From positions 424,279 through 488,278 of the forward strand of contig CBDDCY010000009.1 in the NCBI GenBank assembly GCA_965226435.1: a stretch of DNA of 64,000 bases, given 5' to 3'. Below are positions 8,012 through 16,777 of this stretch, in pieces. Position 1 is the first letter of the stretch, and every line of letters begins with the position of its first letter. The translations under genes were made by a program, and so were the position numbers. The notes beneath the pieces are model-generated. The model did no database searches, had not been told where the DNA came from, and was given only the letters and a program-made list of their open reading frames with translations. Origin of the DNA: UBA6623 sp965226435. Lineage in GTDB: Bacteria; Acidobacteriota; Terriglobia; Bryobacterales; UBA6623.

Positions 8012-9199
8012 GTGATTTCGGCGTTGACAAAATCGCCGCTACAACCACGCCTCGGCCGAGGCCTGCCGCCCCCTCTGTTTATTATTTCCCTCGTCGTTTT
8101 TCTCGCCATCCCCGTTGCTCCCGCTGCGCAGGACGCCTGGAGCGGCGTCGAGCGGATCGTCGCCGTGGGAGATGTTCACGGCGATTACGAGCAGTTCGTT
8201 AAACTGCTCCACGGTGCCGGCTTGCTCGACGAGAAAGATAATTGGGCCGGCGGAAAAGCCCACCTGGTTCAGACCGGCGACGTTCCCGACCGCGGCGCCC
8301 GCAGCCGTGACGTGATGGACCTGCTGATGAAGCTCGAAAAGCAGGCCAAGAAGGCCGGCGGCTACGTTCACGCGCTGATCGGCAACCACGAAGCCATGAA
8401 CATGTACGGGGACCTGCGCTATGTCCACGTCGGCGAATTCGCGGCTTTTCGGAACAAAGACTCCCAGACGCTGCGAGATCAAGTCTACCGCGAGCATCTC
8501 AAGGATTTGCGACGCAACCCGCCCCTCGGGCGGCCGCCGAGGCTCGGTCCCGACCACAAACGGAGGTGGGAAGAAGCCCACGCGCTGGGGCGGTTGGAAC
8601 ATCAATCCGCCTTCAGCACAAGAGGGAAATACGGCCGTTGGATCACCAGCCACAATGCCGTCGTGAAGATCAACGGCACGCTCTTCCTGCATGGGGGAAT
8701 CGGGCCGAAATATGCCTCGGCGACCCTCGCGCAATTGAACGCCCGGATCCGAGCGGAACTGAAGGGTCAGGCCGATATCCAAGGCGGATTGGCCGTCGAT
8801 GCCGAAGGGCCGCTCTGGTATCGAGGCTTGGCGCTCAACGATGCCGGACCCGAATCACGTCATTTGGAAAAGGTGCTGGCCACCCACCAGGCTAAACGCA
8901 TCGTCATGGGCCACACCGTCACCGACGGCGCCGTGATGACGCGCTTCGACGGCCGCGCCGTCTTCATCGATATAGGGCTGGGGTCCTACTACGGAAGGCG
9001 CGCCGCTTGCCTCTTGATCGAGGATGGTAAAGCTTTCGCGCTGCACCGGAATCGGAAAATCCCGTTGCCCGAAAGCGACAACGCCGCTTCTGTTTTGCAA
9101 TACCTCAAGCAAGCCGCCGAGTTCGACCCGCGGCCGTCGCCCCTGGAACGCAAAATCGCGGCAATCGAGACGAGCCTGCAGGCGACGAGCGGCCCCTAG
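8012..9199 (+). CDS. Secreted calcineurin-like metallophosphoesterase
   Basis: A 395-residue protein with an N-terminal hydrophobic segment (residues 21-38, LFIISLVVFLAIPVAPA) that reads as a signal peptide, so it probably acts in the periplasm. The metallophosphatase motifs appear in order: GDVHGD (53-58), GDVPDRG (89-95), GNHEAMN (124-130), and a late GHT near residue 300. The PPP-like order with a bacterial signal peptide resembles the Shewanella-like protein phosphatases. Start is GTG 8012; a GGTGAG lies only a few bases upstream. The natural substrate (phosphoprotein or small phosphoester) is unknown. It is flanked by a convergent gene, so it is probably transcribed alone. Confidence 0.88.
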   Translation: MISALTKSPLQPRLGRGLPPPLFIISLVVFLAIPVAPAAQDAWSGVERIVAVGDVHGDYEQFVKLLHGAGLLDEKDNWAGGKAHLVQTGDVPDRGARSRDVMDLLMKLEKQAKKAGGYVHALIGNHEAMNMYGDLRYVHVGEFAAFRNKDSQTLRDQVYREHLKDLRRNPPLGRPPRLGPDHKRRWEEAHALGRLEHQSAFSTRGKYGRWITSHNAVVKINGTLFLHGGIGPKYASATLAQLNARIRAELKGQADIQGGLAVDAEGPLWYRGLALNDAGPESRHLEKVLATHQAKRIVMGHTVTDGAVMTRFDGRAVFIDIGLGSYYGRRAACLLIEDGKAFALHRNRKIPLPESDNAASVLQYLKQAAEFDPRPSPLERKIAAIETSLQATSGP

Positions 9200-9209
9200 C
9201 GATCCAAGC

Positions 9210-9809
9210 TCAACCCACTACCGAGAGAACCTGCCCCAACGACGGGGCCTCACTCTGCCCGAAAGCGTCGGCCGCCTGACGCTGGTTATGGTCATCGAGT
9301 TCCTCCCGGTTTTTCGCCGCCAACTCCTGTCGCGCGGCCTGTTCCATCTGAGACGCTTGGGCGGCCACGGCGCGGTCTTGCCCTGAAGGGTTGGCCGGCG
9401 CATTGGCGGCGGCGCGAATCTGTTGGGCTTTCTGAATCGTCCTGGCCGGGTCTCCCGAGACCGGGGATGTGTCGATCGAGACTTCGCCCCCCACCGCGTA
9501 CTGCCGGCCGTCGGGACCGGTGACGAACGTGAATGAGACACCCCGTGCCAAGCCGCCGGCCGCCGCCAAGTGGGCCTGCTCATGGCCCCGCACTTGGCGG
9601 TCGGTCTGCTGAAGTTCGAGGACAATCCGCCGATCGTCGGGGGTCAGGCCGCCGGGCGAGGAGGCTTCCTGTCCCGCCGCCGCGGCGTGTAGCGAGACTT
9701 TCAGGGGGGCTTCAGCGGATGACTCGTCAGCGCGGCGCGGCCCTCGGCCGCTCGCCGAAAGCAGCTCGGGAAACGCCGCCAATGACGCGCTGGAAGTCGC
9801 GGAGAGCAC
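9210..9809 (-). CDS. SprA-related putative zinc metalloprotease
   Basis: A 199-residue protein of the SprA-related / 'putative metalloprotease CJM1_0395' type. The diagnostic VRGHEQAHLAAAG is seen at residues 74-86, where H76-E77-x-x-H80 is an HExxH zinc motif. It is followed by GVSFTFVTGPDGRQYAVGGEVSID and an Ala/Gln-rich helical tail. The N-terminal 55 residues are low-complexity (Ser/Ala). No signal peptide is evident. The function of the family is not established; proteolysis is inferred from the motif only. It is convergent with the phosphatase gene (10-bp gap) and divergent from the SDR gene. Confidence 0.8.
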   Translation of the reverse strand: MLSATSSASLAAFPELLSASGRGPRRADESSAEAPLKVSLHAAAAGQEASSPGGLTPDDRRIVLELQQTDRQVRGHEQAHLAAAGGLARGVSFTFVTGPDGRQYAVGGEVSIDTSPVSGDPARTIQKAQQIRAAANAPANPSGQDRAVAAQASQMEQAARQELAAKNREELDDHNQRQAADAFGQSEAPSLGQVLSVVG

Positions 9810-9940
9810 GAAGAATAGTCCTTCCCAAGCTCCTCATCGGCCCCGGTGCGCGGAAGACAGCCTGTTTTCGTAAGACCGGGCGTTTCCATTCGACGCCCGA
9901 ACAGCGCGCCCGGCTCCTGCTTCGCTACTCTGAAACGCAC

Positions 9941-10867
9941 ATGAGCGATTCCCGGCGGACTGATTTTTCTTCGAAAGCGATCGTCGTCACCGGCGGCGGA
10001 CGCGGCATCGGCCTGGGGCTGGCCCGTGAGTTGGCCTCGCGCGGAGCGGCCGTCGTCATCAACGACAACGGTGTCGAGCTCGACGGGGGGCCCGGTGACG
10101 AGAACGTCGCCGAAGCCGCCGCCCTGGCGATCCGCAATGACGGCGGGCGTGGGGTCTCTTCCGCCCTTTCGATCGCCGATCCCTCGACCGCCGCCGCGCT
10201 CGTCGAGACAGCCCTCGCCCAATTCGGTCGACTCGACGGCTGGGTCAATGCCGCCACGATCACGCGCGACCGCATGTTGTTCAACATGAGCGACGAGGAA
10301 TGGTCCGAGGTGCGTAACGTCGACCTCGACGGAACGTTCTACGGTATGCGTGCCGCCTTGCGGCATATGAAGCAGCAAAAAGCGGGCCGTCTCGTCAACC
10401 TGATTTCCACTTCGGGATTGATCGGCAACTTCGGCCAGGCCAACTACGCCGCCTCGAAAGCCGGAGCCTTCGCGCTCACCCGCGTCGCCGCGCTCGAGAT
10501 GCGGCGCTACGGGGTCGCGGTCAACTGCGTCGCCCCCTTCGCGCACACTCGCATGACCGAAAGCATCAAAGGCGTGACGCCCGAGCAGCAGGCCTATTTG
10601 GAAAAGGCCCGCCAGGCGAAGGTCGAGCACATCCTTCCGTTTCTGGTTTACCTGCTCGGCGACGAATCGGCTGACGTCAGCGGCCAAATCTTCGGGATGC
10701 GTGGTTGCGAGGTTTTTCTATTCTCCCAACCCCGCCCGGTCCGGACTCTCGCCAGGCCCGGCGGTTGGGACGATCGTTCGGCGGCCGAGGCCGTCGCCGA
10801 TCTCAGCAAGGATTTCGTTCCGATCGAAACCGACCTGGAACTCTTTCAAAGCGACCCGGTTGTATAA
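9941..10867 (+). CDS. Short-chain dehydrogenase/reductase (hydroxyacyl-CoA type)
   Basis: A 308-residue classical SDR. The NAD(P)-binding loop TGGGRGIG is at residues 17-24, VNAAT replaces the usual NNAG, and the catalytic Ser156/158, Tyr169 and Lys173 lie in LISTSGL and NYAASKAG. NDNGVELDGG after the first beta-alpha-beta unit resembles the dehydrogenase half of peroxisomal multifunctional enzyme type 2, so a 3-hydroxyacyl-CoA substrate is plausible. The C-terminal extension of about 60 residues lacks a recognisable domain. ATG 9941 is used; an open upstream extension is antisense to the metalloprotease. It is followed 21 bp later by the diiron protein gene, probably in one operon. Confidence 0.85.
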   Translation: MSDSRRTDFSSKAIVVTGGGRGIGLGLARELASRGAAVVINDNGVELDGGPGDENVAEAAALAIRNDGGRGVSSALSIADPSTAAALVETALAQFGRLDGWVNAATITRDRMLFNMSDEEWSEVRNVDLDGTFYGMRAALRHMKQQKAGRLVNLISTSGLIGNFGQANYAASKAGAFALTRVAALEMRRYGVAVNCVAPFAHTRMTESIKGVTPEQQAYLEKARQAKVEHILPFLVYLLGDESADVSGQIFGMRGCEVFLFSQPRPVRTLARPGGWDDRSAAEAVADLSKDFVPIETDLELFQSDPVV

Positions 10868-10888
10868 AATACGGGTAGGGGATCATGC

Positions 10889-11641
10889 ATGGGAACGAAC
10901 GGAAACCCTTTCACCGGACCGGTTGAAGACGCCGCCGCCGCCCTAGCCGTGGGCCAAGAATACCAGGCCGCGGTGTCGAAAATCGTCACGAGCCACACCG
11001 TCAACGAACTCTACGGAGCGCGGGTTTTCGACGAACCCGCCATCGCTCTCGCGCCCAATCCCTACGAAAAATGGCTGACCTGCCGTATCGCGATGGAAGA
11101 ATACGGCCACCATGTGCGTTTTCGCCGACTCGCCGACGATTTGGGGATCGCCGCGGAAAAGCTCGACGCCGGCTCCGGACGCCACCTAAGCATCTTCGAA
11201 TATCCGCTGGAATCGTGGCCCGACTTCTTGGCGATCAAGGCGCTGGCCGATTTGGCCGAAATTCTGCAAATCGAAGACTTGCTGGAATGCTCCTATACGC
11301 CGCTCAAGGTCGTCGCCCGCGAGACCATGCCGGAGGAGAAATTCCACGCCGGCTTCGGCCGCAACCGCCTCGACGAACTCCGCGCGACGCCTGAAGGGAA
11401 ACAGCAGGCGCAGGATTCGATCAATCGTTATTTCCCGGTGATGCTGCCGTTTTTCGGCCGCCGCGATTCCCGCAACAACGAAATGTTTCGCCGCTGGGGC
11501 GTCAAGCAGAGAACGAATGGCTTTATGCGAGGCGACTACATCGCCCGCGTCCGCGAAATGACCGCGGCGCTAGGGCTGGAGATGCCGCCCGTCCCCGATG
11601 ACTACGCTCCCGACGTAGCCGAGTTCGAAGCCGCCTCGTAA
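10889..11641 (+). CDS. PaaA/PaaC-like ferritin-fold diiron protein
   Basis: A 250-residue all-helical protein resembling phenylacetyl-CoA epoxidase (ring 1,2-) subunits. Candidate diiron ligands follow the two-helix-pair pattern: Glu40, Glu71 and His74 (in MEEYGHH), then Glu124, Glu150 and His153 (in MPEEKFHAGF). PaaA is catalytic and PaaC structural; this copy keeps a full ligand set, favouring catalysis. No paaB, paaD or paaE is adjacent, so it is a solitary subunit with an unknown electron donor. ATG 10889 follows GTAGGGG by a normal distance. It is probably co-transcribed with the SDR, suggesting that a hydroxylated or epoxidised CoA thioester is processed further. Confidence 0.75.
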   Translation: MGTNGNPFTGPVEDAAAALAVGQEYQAAVSKIVTSHTVNELYGARVFDEPAIALAPNPYEKWLTCRIAMEEYGHHVRFRRLADDLGIAAEKLDAGSGRHLSIFEYPLESWPDFLAIKALADLAEILQIEDLLECSYTPLKVVARETMPEEKFHAGFGRNRLDELRATPEGKQQAQDSINRYFPVMLPFFGRRDSRNNEMFRRWGVKQRTNGFMRGDYIARVREMTAALGLEMPPVPDDYAPDVAEFEAAS

Positions 11642-11654
11642 GCCCCGGTGTGGA

Positions 11655-12770
11655 TCAGCCCCAAAACTCCCCGATAGCCCGGTTCACCTCGGCCGGCGCC
11701 TCCATCTGCGCCATGTGACCTTGCCCCCCGAAGATCCGGGTCTGAACATTCCCCGGCAAGCCCCCCGCGTGCGCAACCGGAAGAATCCGGTCCCCGTCGC
11801 CCCAAAGCACCAACACCGGAGCCGACAGCTCGCTTAGCCGCTCCCGCAAGACGGCGGCCTGACGCCCGTCCGGAAACATAGCCTCCGCGATCGTACGCAA
11901 GGCCCCTGCCACGCCGTCGAGCCGTTTGTACTTGAGAATGTCGTCGATCAATTGCCGGCTGACCAATGCCGGGTTCGAGAAGAGTTTTTCCAAATGCGGC
12001 TTGATCCCCCGCCGCCGTCCTTCGCGCACAAAACCTTCTATATAGTCGCCGTCGATTTCCGATCCCAACCCGGCGCTCGCGATCAGCACCAGGGAAGCAA
12101 CCCGCCCCGGATTGTTCAATGCGAAATCAAGCGCGATCGCTCCCCCCATCGAATGGCCCACCAGATGCGCCGTCTCGAGGCCCACGGCATCCAGAAAACC
12201 CGCCACGATGCCGCGAAACTCCTCCAAGTCCCCGCTCGCGATCTGTTTCGACGAACCCCCATGACCCGGCAGATCGAGCGCGTAGACCGTTCGTTCCGCC
12301 GCCAGCGCCCCTTGATTGAAAAGCCAGTTATTCAGGTCCCCGCCGAAGCCGTGCAACAAGACCGCCGGGTCGCGGCCGGCGTCCTCGCCCTGACGCAGAA
12401 AACGCAGCGTCCGCCCATCGACCTCAACCGTCTCGGTCCGCGGGCCGTCGTCTTCCCCAGCCGCTTCGGGAGGCACGAAGTTCTCCTGAAACTCAGCGAT
12501 GAACGCATCCACCTCGGCCGCGGGAACCGACGGCGGCGTAATCACACCAAGCAGCCCGGCTACCGGTACGACATCGCCGACCTCGGCCACGCGCCGCAGA
12601 ACGCCTGTCGCGGACGCCTCGATTTCTCCGGCGATTTTCTCGGTCTCGACTTCGATGATTTCGGCGCCCGGCTCCACCGATTCGCCGTCCTCAATCAGCC
12701 AAGCAACAACCTTGCCCTCCTGCATGGAAAGGCCCCACTTGGGCATGATCAGCTTGTGAATCGCGCTCAT
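11655..12770 (-). CDS. acoC: Acetoin dehydrogenase E2-like: lipoyl domain fused to alpha/beta hydrolase
   Basis: A 371-residue two-domain protein. Residues 1-80 are a biotinyl/lipoyl domain (MPKWGLSMQEGKV; lipoylated Lys45 in VETEKIAGE). Residues about 125-371 are an alpha/beta hydrolase (LLHGFGGDLNNW; nucleophile Ser207 in GHSMGG; WGDGD and GQGHMAQ supply Asp and His). This fusion is the hallmark of AcoC, which differs from other E2 subunits by lacking the CAT-type acyltransferase. In acetoin cleavage it passes the acetyl group to CoA. Its start overlaps the acoB stop by 4 bp, indicating translational coupling. Convergent with the diiron gene. Confidence 0.93.
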   Translation of the reverse strand: MSAIHKLIMPKWGLSMQEGKVVAWLIEDGESVEPGAEIIEVETEKIAGEIEASATGVLRRVAEVGDVVPVAGLLGVITPPSVPAAEVDAFIAEFQENFVPPEAAGEDDGPRTETVEVDGRTLRFLRQGEDAGRDPAVLLHGFGGDLNNWLFNQGALAAERTVYALDLPGHGGSSKQIASGDLEEFRGIVAGFLDAVGLETAHLVGHSMGGAIALDFALNNPGRVASLVLIASAGLGSEIDGDYIEGFVREGRRRGIKPHLEKLFSNPALVSRQLIDDILKYKRLDGVAGALRTIAEAMFPDGRQAAVLRERLSELSAPVLVLWGDGDRILPVAHAGGLPGNVQTRIFGGQGHMAQMEAPAEVNRAIGEFWG

Positions 12771-13792
12771 GCCGCCTGCGCCTTATGGCTCATCACGGCG
12801 CGCACGGCGTCGGCGACTTTGTCGGCGCTGGGGATGTAGAGATCTTCAAGGGCCGGGCTAAACGGCACCGGCGTATGCGGCGGGGTGACCATCCGGATCG
12901 GCGCTTTCAAGAAATCGAAAGCATCGCGGGCCGCCAGCGCCGAGATGTCCGTCGCCATATTGCAGCGCGGCGAAGCCTCGTCGACAATCACCAATCGGCC
13001 GGTCTTCTCGACGCTCTCGAGAATCGAGTCCGCGTCGAGCGGCGAGGTCGTTCGCGGGTCGACAATCTCGCAATCGATCCCTTCGCTGGCCAACTTCTCC
13101 GCCGCCTCCGTCGCCATGTGAACCATCCTCGACAGGGCCACAATCGTCACGTCATCGCCTTCGCGAACAAAGTTCGCCTCCGCGAAAGGTATCGTGTAGG
13201 ACTCCTCGGGAACCTCGCCTTCCATCGTGTAGAGTACCTTGTGCTCGAAAAAGATCACCGGGTCGGGATCGCGGATCGCCTCGATTAACAGGCCCTTGGC
13301 GTCGTAGGGCGTCGAGGGGATCACGCACTTGAGCCCGGGGATGTGGGTGAACATCGGGTAGAGGCATTGCGAGTGTTGCGCCGCCGCCCGGAAGCCCGCG
13401 CCGATCATGCAGCGAATCACCACCGGCGTCTCGGCGCGTCCGCCGAACATGTAGCGGAACTTCGCCGCCTGGTTGTAAATCTGGTCGAAGCAAACGCCCA
13501 TGAAGTCGACGAACATCAACTCCGCCACCGGACGCAACCCGGCCGTCGCCGCCCCGATCGCCGCGCCGATGAAGGCCGATTCGGTGATCGGCGTGTCCAA
13601 GACGCGATTCGGCCCGAACTTTCCGTACAAGCCCTTGGTGACGCCCAAAACCCCGCCCCAAGCGTCTTGCTCTCCCGGCGCCCCGGCACCTCCGGCGATA
13701 TCCTCGCCCATGATGATCACCGACTCGTCGCGCTCCATCTCTTGCGTGAGGGCCTCGCTGACGGCTTGTTGAAACGTGATTTTTCTGGCCAT
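12767..13792 (-). CDS. acoB: Acetoin dehydrogenase E1 component, beta subunit
   Basis: A 341-residue transketolase-like beta subunit. TFQQAVSEALTQEMERDESVIIMGEDI, LDTPITESAFIGAAIGAA, CLYPMFTHIPGLKCVIPSTPYDAKGLL and IVDPRTTSPLDADSI are typical of the PDH/AcoB E1 beta family. With AcoA it forms the thiamine diphosphate-dependent E1 that cleaves acetoin to acetaldehyde and an acetyl-lipoyl group. The operon order acoA-acoB-acoC and the fused AcoC favour acetoin over pyruvate or branched-chain substrates. The gap to acoA is 33 bp. No lipoamide dehydrogenase (acoL) or acoR regulator gene lies in the window. Confidence 0.92.
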   Translation of the reverse strand: MARKITFQQAVSEALTQEMERDESVIIMGEDIAGGAGAPGEQDAWGGVLGVTKGLYGKFGPNRVLDTPITESAFIGAAIGAATAGLRPVAELMFVDFMGVCFDQIYNQAAKFRYMFGGRAETPVVIRCMIGAGFRAAAQHSQCLYPMFTHIPGLKCVIPSTPYDAKGLLIEAIRDPDPVIFFEHKVLYTMEGEVPEESYTIPFAEANFVREGDDVTIVALSRMVHMATEAAEKLASEGIDCEIVDPRTTSPLDADSILESVEKTGRLVIVDEASPRCNMATDISALAARDAFDFLKAPIRMVTPPHTPVPFSPALEDLYIPSADKVADAVRAVMSHKAQAA

Positions 13793-13825
13793 GATTCGAT
13801 TTCTCCGATCAGATTGCCGCCTCGG

Positions 13826-14794
13826 CTAATACTCCACGTAGACGTCGGTTTCGAGATCCTCCTCCGTCGGCTCGGCTCCCTCTTTCGCCTTCGCCACCGC
13901 GTCGTCGATCAACGCTTTGACTTCCTCGTCGATCGTGTCCAGCTCTTCTTGCGAAATCAGCGATGACTCGGTCAACGAGCGTCCGAAATTCACGATGCAA
14001 TCGCGCGTCTCGCGGATGTTCTTCACCTCGTCGGGAGCGCGATAGGTTTGCGCATCGCCCTCGAAGTGGCCGAAGTAGCGATTCACTTTGCACTCAATCA
14101 AGGTCGGCCCCTCGCCCGCCCGAGCGCGCTCCACCGCTTCCTCGGCGGCGTCATGAACGGCGCAAAAGTCGTGTCCGTTGACCTTGACGCCCGGCATGTC
14201 GAAACCCTTCGCCCTCTCGAAAACATCGGCCCCGGCGACTGAGTAACTACTCGACGTCGCTTCCGCGTAACCGTTGTTCTCAACCACGAAAAGCACAGGC
14301 AATTTCCACACCGACGCCAGGTTCATGCTCTCGAGCGTCGTGCCTTGATTCGACCCGCCGTCGCCGACGAAAACAACCGACACGCCTTTGTCGCCCCTGG
14401 TCTTGGCCGCCAGCGCCGCTCCGCAGGCCAGCGGCGAGCCGCCGCCGACAATGCCGTTGGCGCCCATCATGCCCTTGGTCAAATCGGCGATGTGCATCGA
14501 CCCGCCCTTGCCGCGGCACAGGCCGTCCTTCTTGCCGTAGAGTTCGGCCATCATGCCGCGAACGTCGCATCCCTTGGCGATGCAGTGGCCGTGACCGCGG
14601 TGGGTGCTGGCGATCTTGTCGTTGTCGTTGAGATGGATGCAGACACCGGTCGCGACGGCCTCTTCACCGGCATAGAGGTGAACGAAGCCTGGAATGTCGC
14701 CGGTCTCGAATTCCACATGAACCCGCTCTTCGAATTCGCGGATCGTCTTCATCGTGCGGTAGACCTTGAGCAAGTCGTCTTTTTTCAAATCCAT
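13826..14794 (-). CDS. acoA: Acetoin dehydrogenase E1 component, alpha subunit
   Basis: A 322-residue thiamine diphosphate-binding alpha subunit. The ThDP motif reads VVFVGDGGSNQGTTLESMNLASVWKLPVLFVVENN (GDG...NN). Other signatures are THRGHGHCIAKGCD, MAELYGKKDGLCRGKGGSMHIAD and the phosphorylation-loop-like YRAPDEV. First gene of the acoA-B-C operon; GGAG sits about 9 nt before the ATG. Sequence alone cannot fully exclude another 2-oxoacid or acyloin dehydrogenase, but the fused AcoC downstream makes acetoin the best call. Confidence 0.92.
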   Translation of the reverse strand: MDLKKDDLLKVYRTMKTIREFEERVHVEFETGDIPGFVHLYAGEEAVATGVCIHLNDNDKIASTHRGHGHCIAKGCDVRGMMAELYGKKDGLCRGKGGSMHIADLTKGMMGANGIVGGGSPLACGAALAAKTRGDKGVSVVFVGDGGSNQGTTLESMNLASVWKLPVLFVVENNGYAEATSSSYSVAGADVFERAKGFDMPGVKVNGHDFCAVHDAAEEAVERARAGEGPTLIECKVNRYFGHFEGDAQTYRAPDEVKNIRETRDCIVNFGRSLTESSLISQEELDTIDEEVKALIDDAVAKAKEGAEPTEEDLETDVYVEY

Positions 14795-14932
14795 GGGTTA
14801 GTCTCCGTGGGAAGCGCCTCTGAATTCTATCTCCCGCGCGGTCTCGACCGCAATGCGCGCGAGTTGTGCGCACGGCGTGAGGATTGGCAACCCGGGTCGC
14901 CGGCCGTAAATGTTTGGGTTCGGAAGAGCCGG

Positions 14933-15841
14933 TTACTCGGAACTCACGATGTACTCATTCGTCTCAACGACTTTGATCGGCCCGGTGGTGGTTCCCCGCG
15001 CCGGGAGTTCGGCGTTTAGCGTTCGCGTTGTTTTTCCCGAGGAAATTCGCAGAGTTCGCGGATTGACCAAACGCTCTCCTTCGCCTGATAGCGAGGCTTT
15101 CGACGAGTTTGAGGAAGCGGCGGCCGGAGCCTTCAGCGCGCCCTCGGCGACTTGGTTGACACGCTCGGCAAGCTTGGCCGCGTCGCTGTCAAAGAAGAAG
15201 CGGATGCGCAGGCAGGGGCCACCGGGACATTCCGTCCAGCCGGCGAATAGCGTTGCGGTGTCGACGACAAGGCTGCCGCCACCCGCCAGCGGGACGTTTT
15301 CCTTCTCCGTCCAGACTTCACCGATCCGGACCGTACGACCGGCGAATCGCTCAACGCGGTCTCTCCACTCCGCCATGTCACTTTTCCGCAAGGATCCCGC
15401 GTTGAACAACGGACCAAAGCTTTGCATGAGCTGAGGCGGGAATTTCGATTTCCGATTTTCCAGGATACCGTCGTAGCCCGTAATTTCCGTCACCTTACCC
15501 TCGGCATCGATCGAATAGGTCAACTCGACCCCCGACATGGCATCGATCATCGGGCTGGCGACAGTGTGGCCGTCGCGCTTCAGCGAATTGGAAAGAACGT
15601 GTCGTTCGACGCGATAGCCGCTTTCGCTCTTGTGGGCGGTCCAGCGGAAGCTGTTTTCACTGACATCTTCCTGGATCGTTTCACCTCGGGTGACCGTGCG
15701 TCCGCGACGCATCACGACGGTTTCGGTAAATCCGTCGGGCGGAGCGAACCGGAAGGTGACCTCCTCGGCGGAAACAACGGCGGCGACAGCCAGCAGAGCA
15801 CCGAACCGGAGGGCGAAGAGGCGAGGGGGAACAGAGCGCAT
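14933..15841 (-). CDS. Secreted protein of unknown function
   Basis: A 302-residue protein with a clear signal peptide (MRSVPPRLFALRFGALLAVAAVVSAEE, cleavage probably after VSA). The mature part is rich in beta-strand-like segments (VTFRFAPPDGFTETVVMRRG, YRVERHVLSNS, ELTYSIDAEGKVTEITGY). It resembles generic DUF6263-type lipoprotein-like beta domains, but I do not recognise it firmly. I chose ATG 15841 because the signal peptide starts there and GGAGAT lies just upstream; the longer frame to 15883 gives a poor N-terminus. It lies 138 bp upstream of acoA on the same strand, with no evident functional link. Confidence 0.7.
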   Translation of the reverse strand: MRSVPPRLFALRFGALLAVAAVVSAEEVTFRFAPPDGFTETVVMRRGRTVTRGETIQEDVSENSFRWTAHKSESGYRVERHVLSNSLKRDGHTVASPMIDAMSGVELTYSIDAEGKVTEITGYDGILENRKSKFPPQLMQSFGPLFNAGSLRKSDMAEWRDRVERFAGRTVRIGEVWTEKENVPLAGGGSLVVDTATLFAGWTECPGGPCLRIRFFFDSDAAKLAERVNQVAEGALKAPAAASSNSSKASLSGEGERLVNPRTLRISSGKTTRTLNAELPARGTTTGPIKVVETNEYIVSSE

Positions 15842-15924
15842 ATCTCCATTGTGGAGGATTCGTGGCGCGGGTTGGAATCGCACCGGGCACGCTCCCGGCG
15901 GATCGCGCGACTCCGGCTGCGCGG

Positions 15925-16329
15925 CTATGCCCGCTTCTTCTTGGCCTTGGCGCGTTTCTTGCGCCTGGATTCAAGTTCCGCTTGCGCCCAGGCGTCAAAC
16001 TTGTCGTCGGAATCGAAGAATAGATCGTATTCGAGATCCTCGGTGAAATATTCGCAGGGTTCGTCGGGTGAGCCGTAGTCGCGGCAGACTTGCGGGCGGG
16101 TATCGTAGATGCCGCAAGTGTGATCGGGCTGCAGGTGCTTACAGACCGTGCGGACCTCGATATACCAGTCGCCCTCCTGCACCCAGACCACGATGGCTTC
16201 GTGCATCAGATACCAGCGGATGTAGTCGTAGTCTTTCTTGCTCGTCGGCGTGTCGATTTCAAAGGCAAAATACTTACAGCATCGCGCGGTGCACAGGTGG
16301 CACGGTGGGCCGTCGTCGGAATCCGGCAT
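15925..16329 (-). CDS. YkgJ-family cysteine-cluster protein
   Basis: A 134-residue protein with the CxxCxxxCC cluster (Cys10, Cys13, Cys17, Cys18) near the N-terminus, plus further Cys in VCKHLQPDHTCGIYDTRPQVCRDYG. This is the pattern of the UPF0153/YkgJ family, thought to bind zinc or an Fe-S cluster. The C-terminus is a Lys/Arg/Ala-rich tail (about 20 residues). ATG 16329 gives a compact N-terminus; the frame is open to 16434 with alternative Met at 16401. Function unknown. Confidence 0.78.
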   Translation of the reverse strand: MPDSDDGPPCHLCTARCCKYFAFEIDTPTSKKDYDYIRWYLMHEAIVVWVQEGDWYIEVRTVCKHLQPDHTCGIYDTRPQVCRDYGSPDEPCEYFTEDLEYDLFFDSDDKFDAWAQAELESRRKKRAKAKKKRA

Positions 16330-16777
16330 GGGTGCGCGATTGGGCGCGGTGAGCAGCGACAAAGCGACGAAACCTTGCACGGGATCCGCCGGCCCGGCCA
16401 TCGGGCCTGCTGGTTTTACGGGTCGAACTCGCAAGGATGAATCTCCTTATGGGGGGGATGTCTTGTAGGGGAAAGCCGTTCGCCGAGACGGCGCCAAGGC
16501 TTGCGAGACCATCCGGGAAAGCCTGAGTCTAGCACTTTGTAGAAACAGGTCGAAAGGCGGGAAACACTTCGATGTTTGGTCTTCGACGGGCTTGAGTAGC
16601 GACCGGTACGAGCGTCGACCGCCTCCGGAGATCCGGGAGCCGGGAGGGGCGGTCCTATAATCAAAGAGAATCCTCACGATTCCGCCGCTCTCGCCGAATT
16701 ACGCCGCCGATGTTCGCACTTTGCGTTGACCTCGGCGGGCGGGCGGGCGGGCGGAACAGCATCCGATTGATTGTTCA
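16330..16777. other. Non-coding spacer upstream of metH
   Basis: About 450 bp with no supported gene. A TATAAT at 16656-16661 could be the -10 of metH, giving a leader of roughly 110 nt. I looked for B12, SAM and SAH riboswitch core sequences and did not recognise one. The only striking element is the G-run array at 16734-16754, listed separately. Confidence 0.5.
16734..16754 (+). promoter_or_regulatory. Potential G-quadruplex in metH leader
   Basis: A run of GGGC repeats gives four consecutive GGG tracts separated by single C, flanked by GG on both sides. This fits the strictest G-quadruplex pattern (loops of 1 nt) on the sense strand. It ends 23 nt before the metH ATG, so in mRNA it could fold close to the ribosome-binding region. 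No good Shine-Dalgarno lies between it and the ATG. Confidence 0.5.

Noticed and set aside
9701..10687. 328-codon minus-strand ORF over the SDR
   Set aside because: Antisense of a well-supported SDR; no family resemblance.
16462..16777. Cobalamin or SAM riboswitch before metH
   Set aside because: No B12-box or SAM-I core recognised; a covariance-model scan would be decisive.
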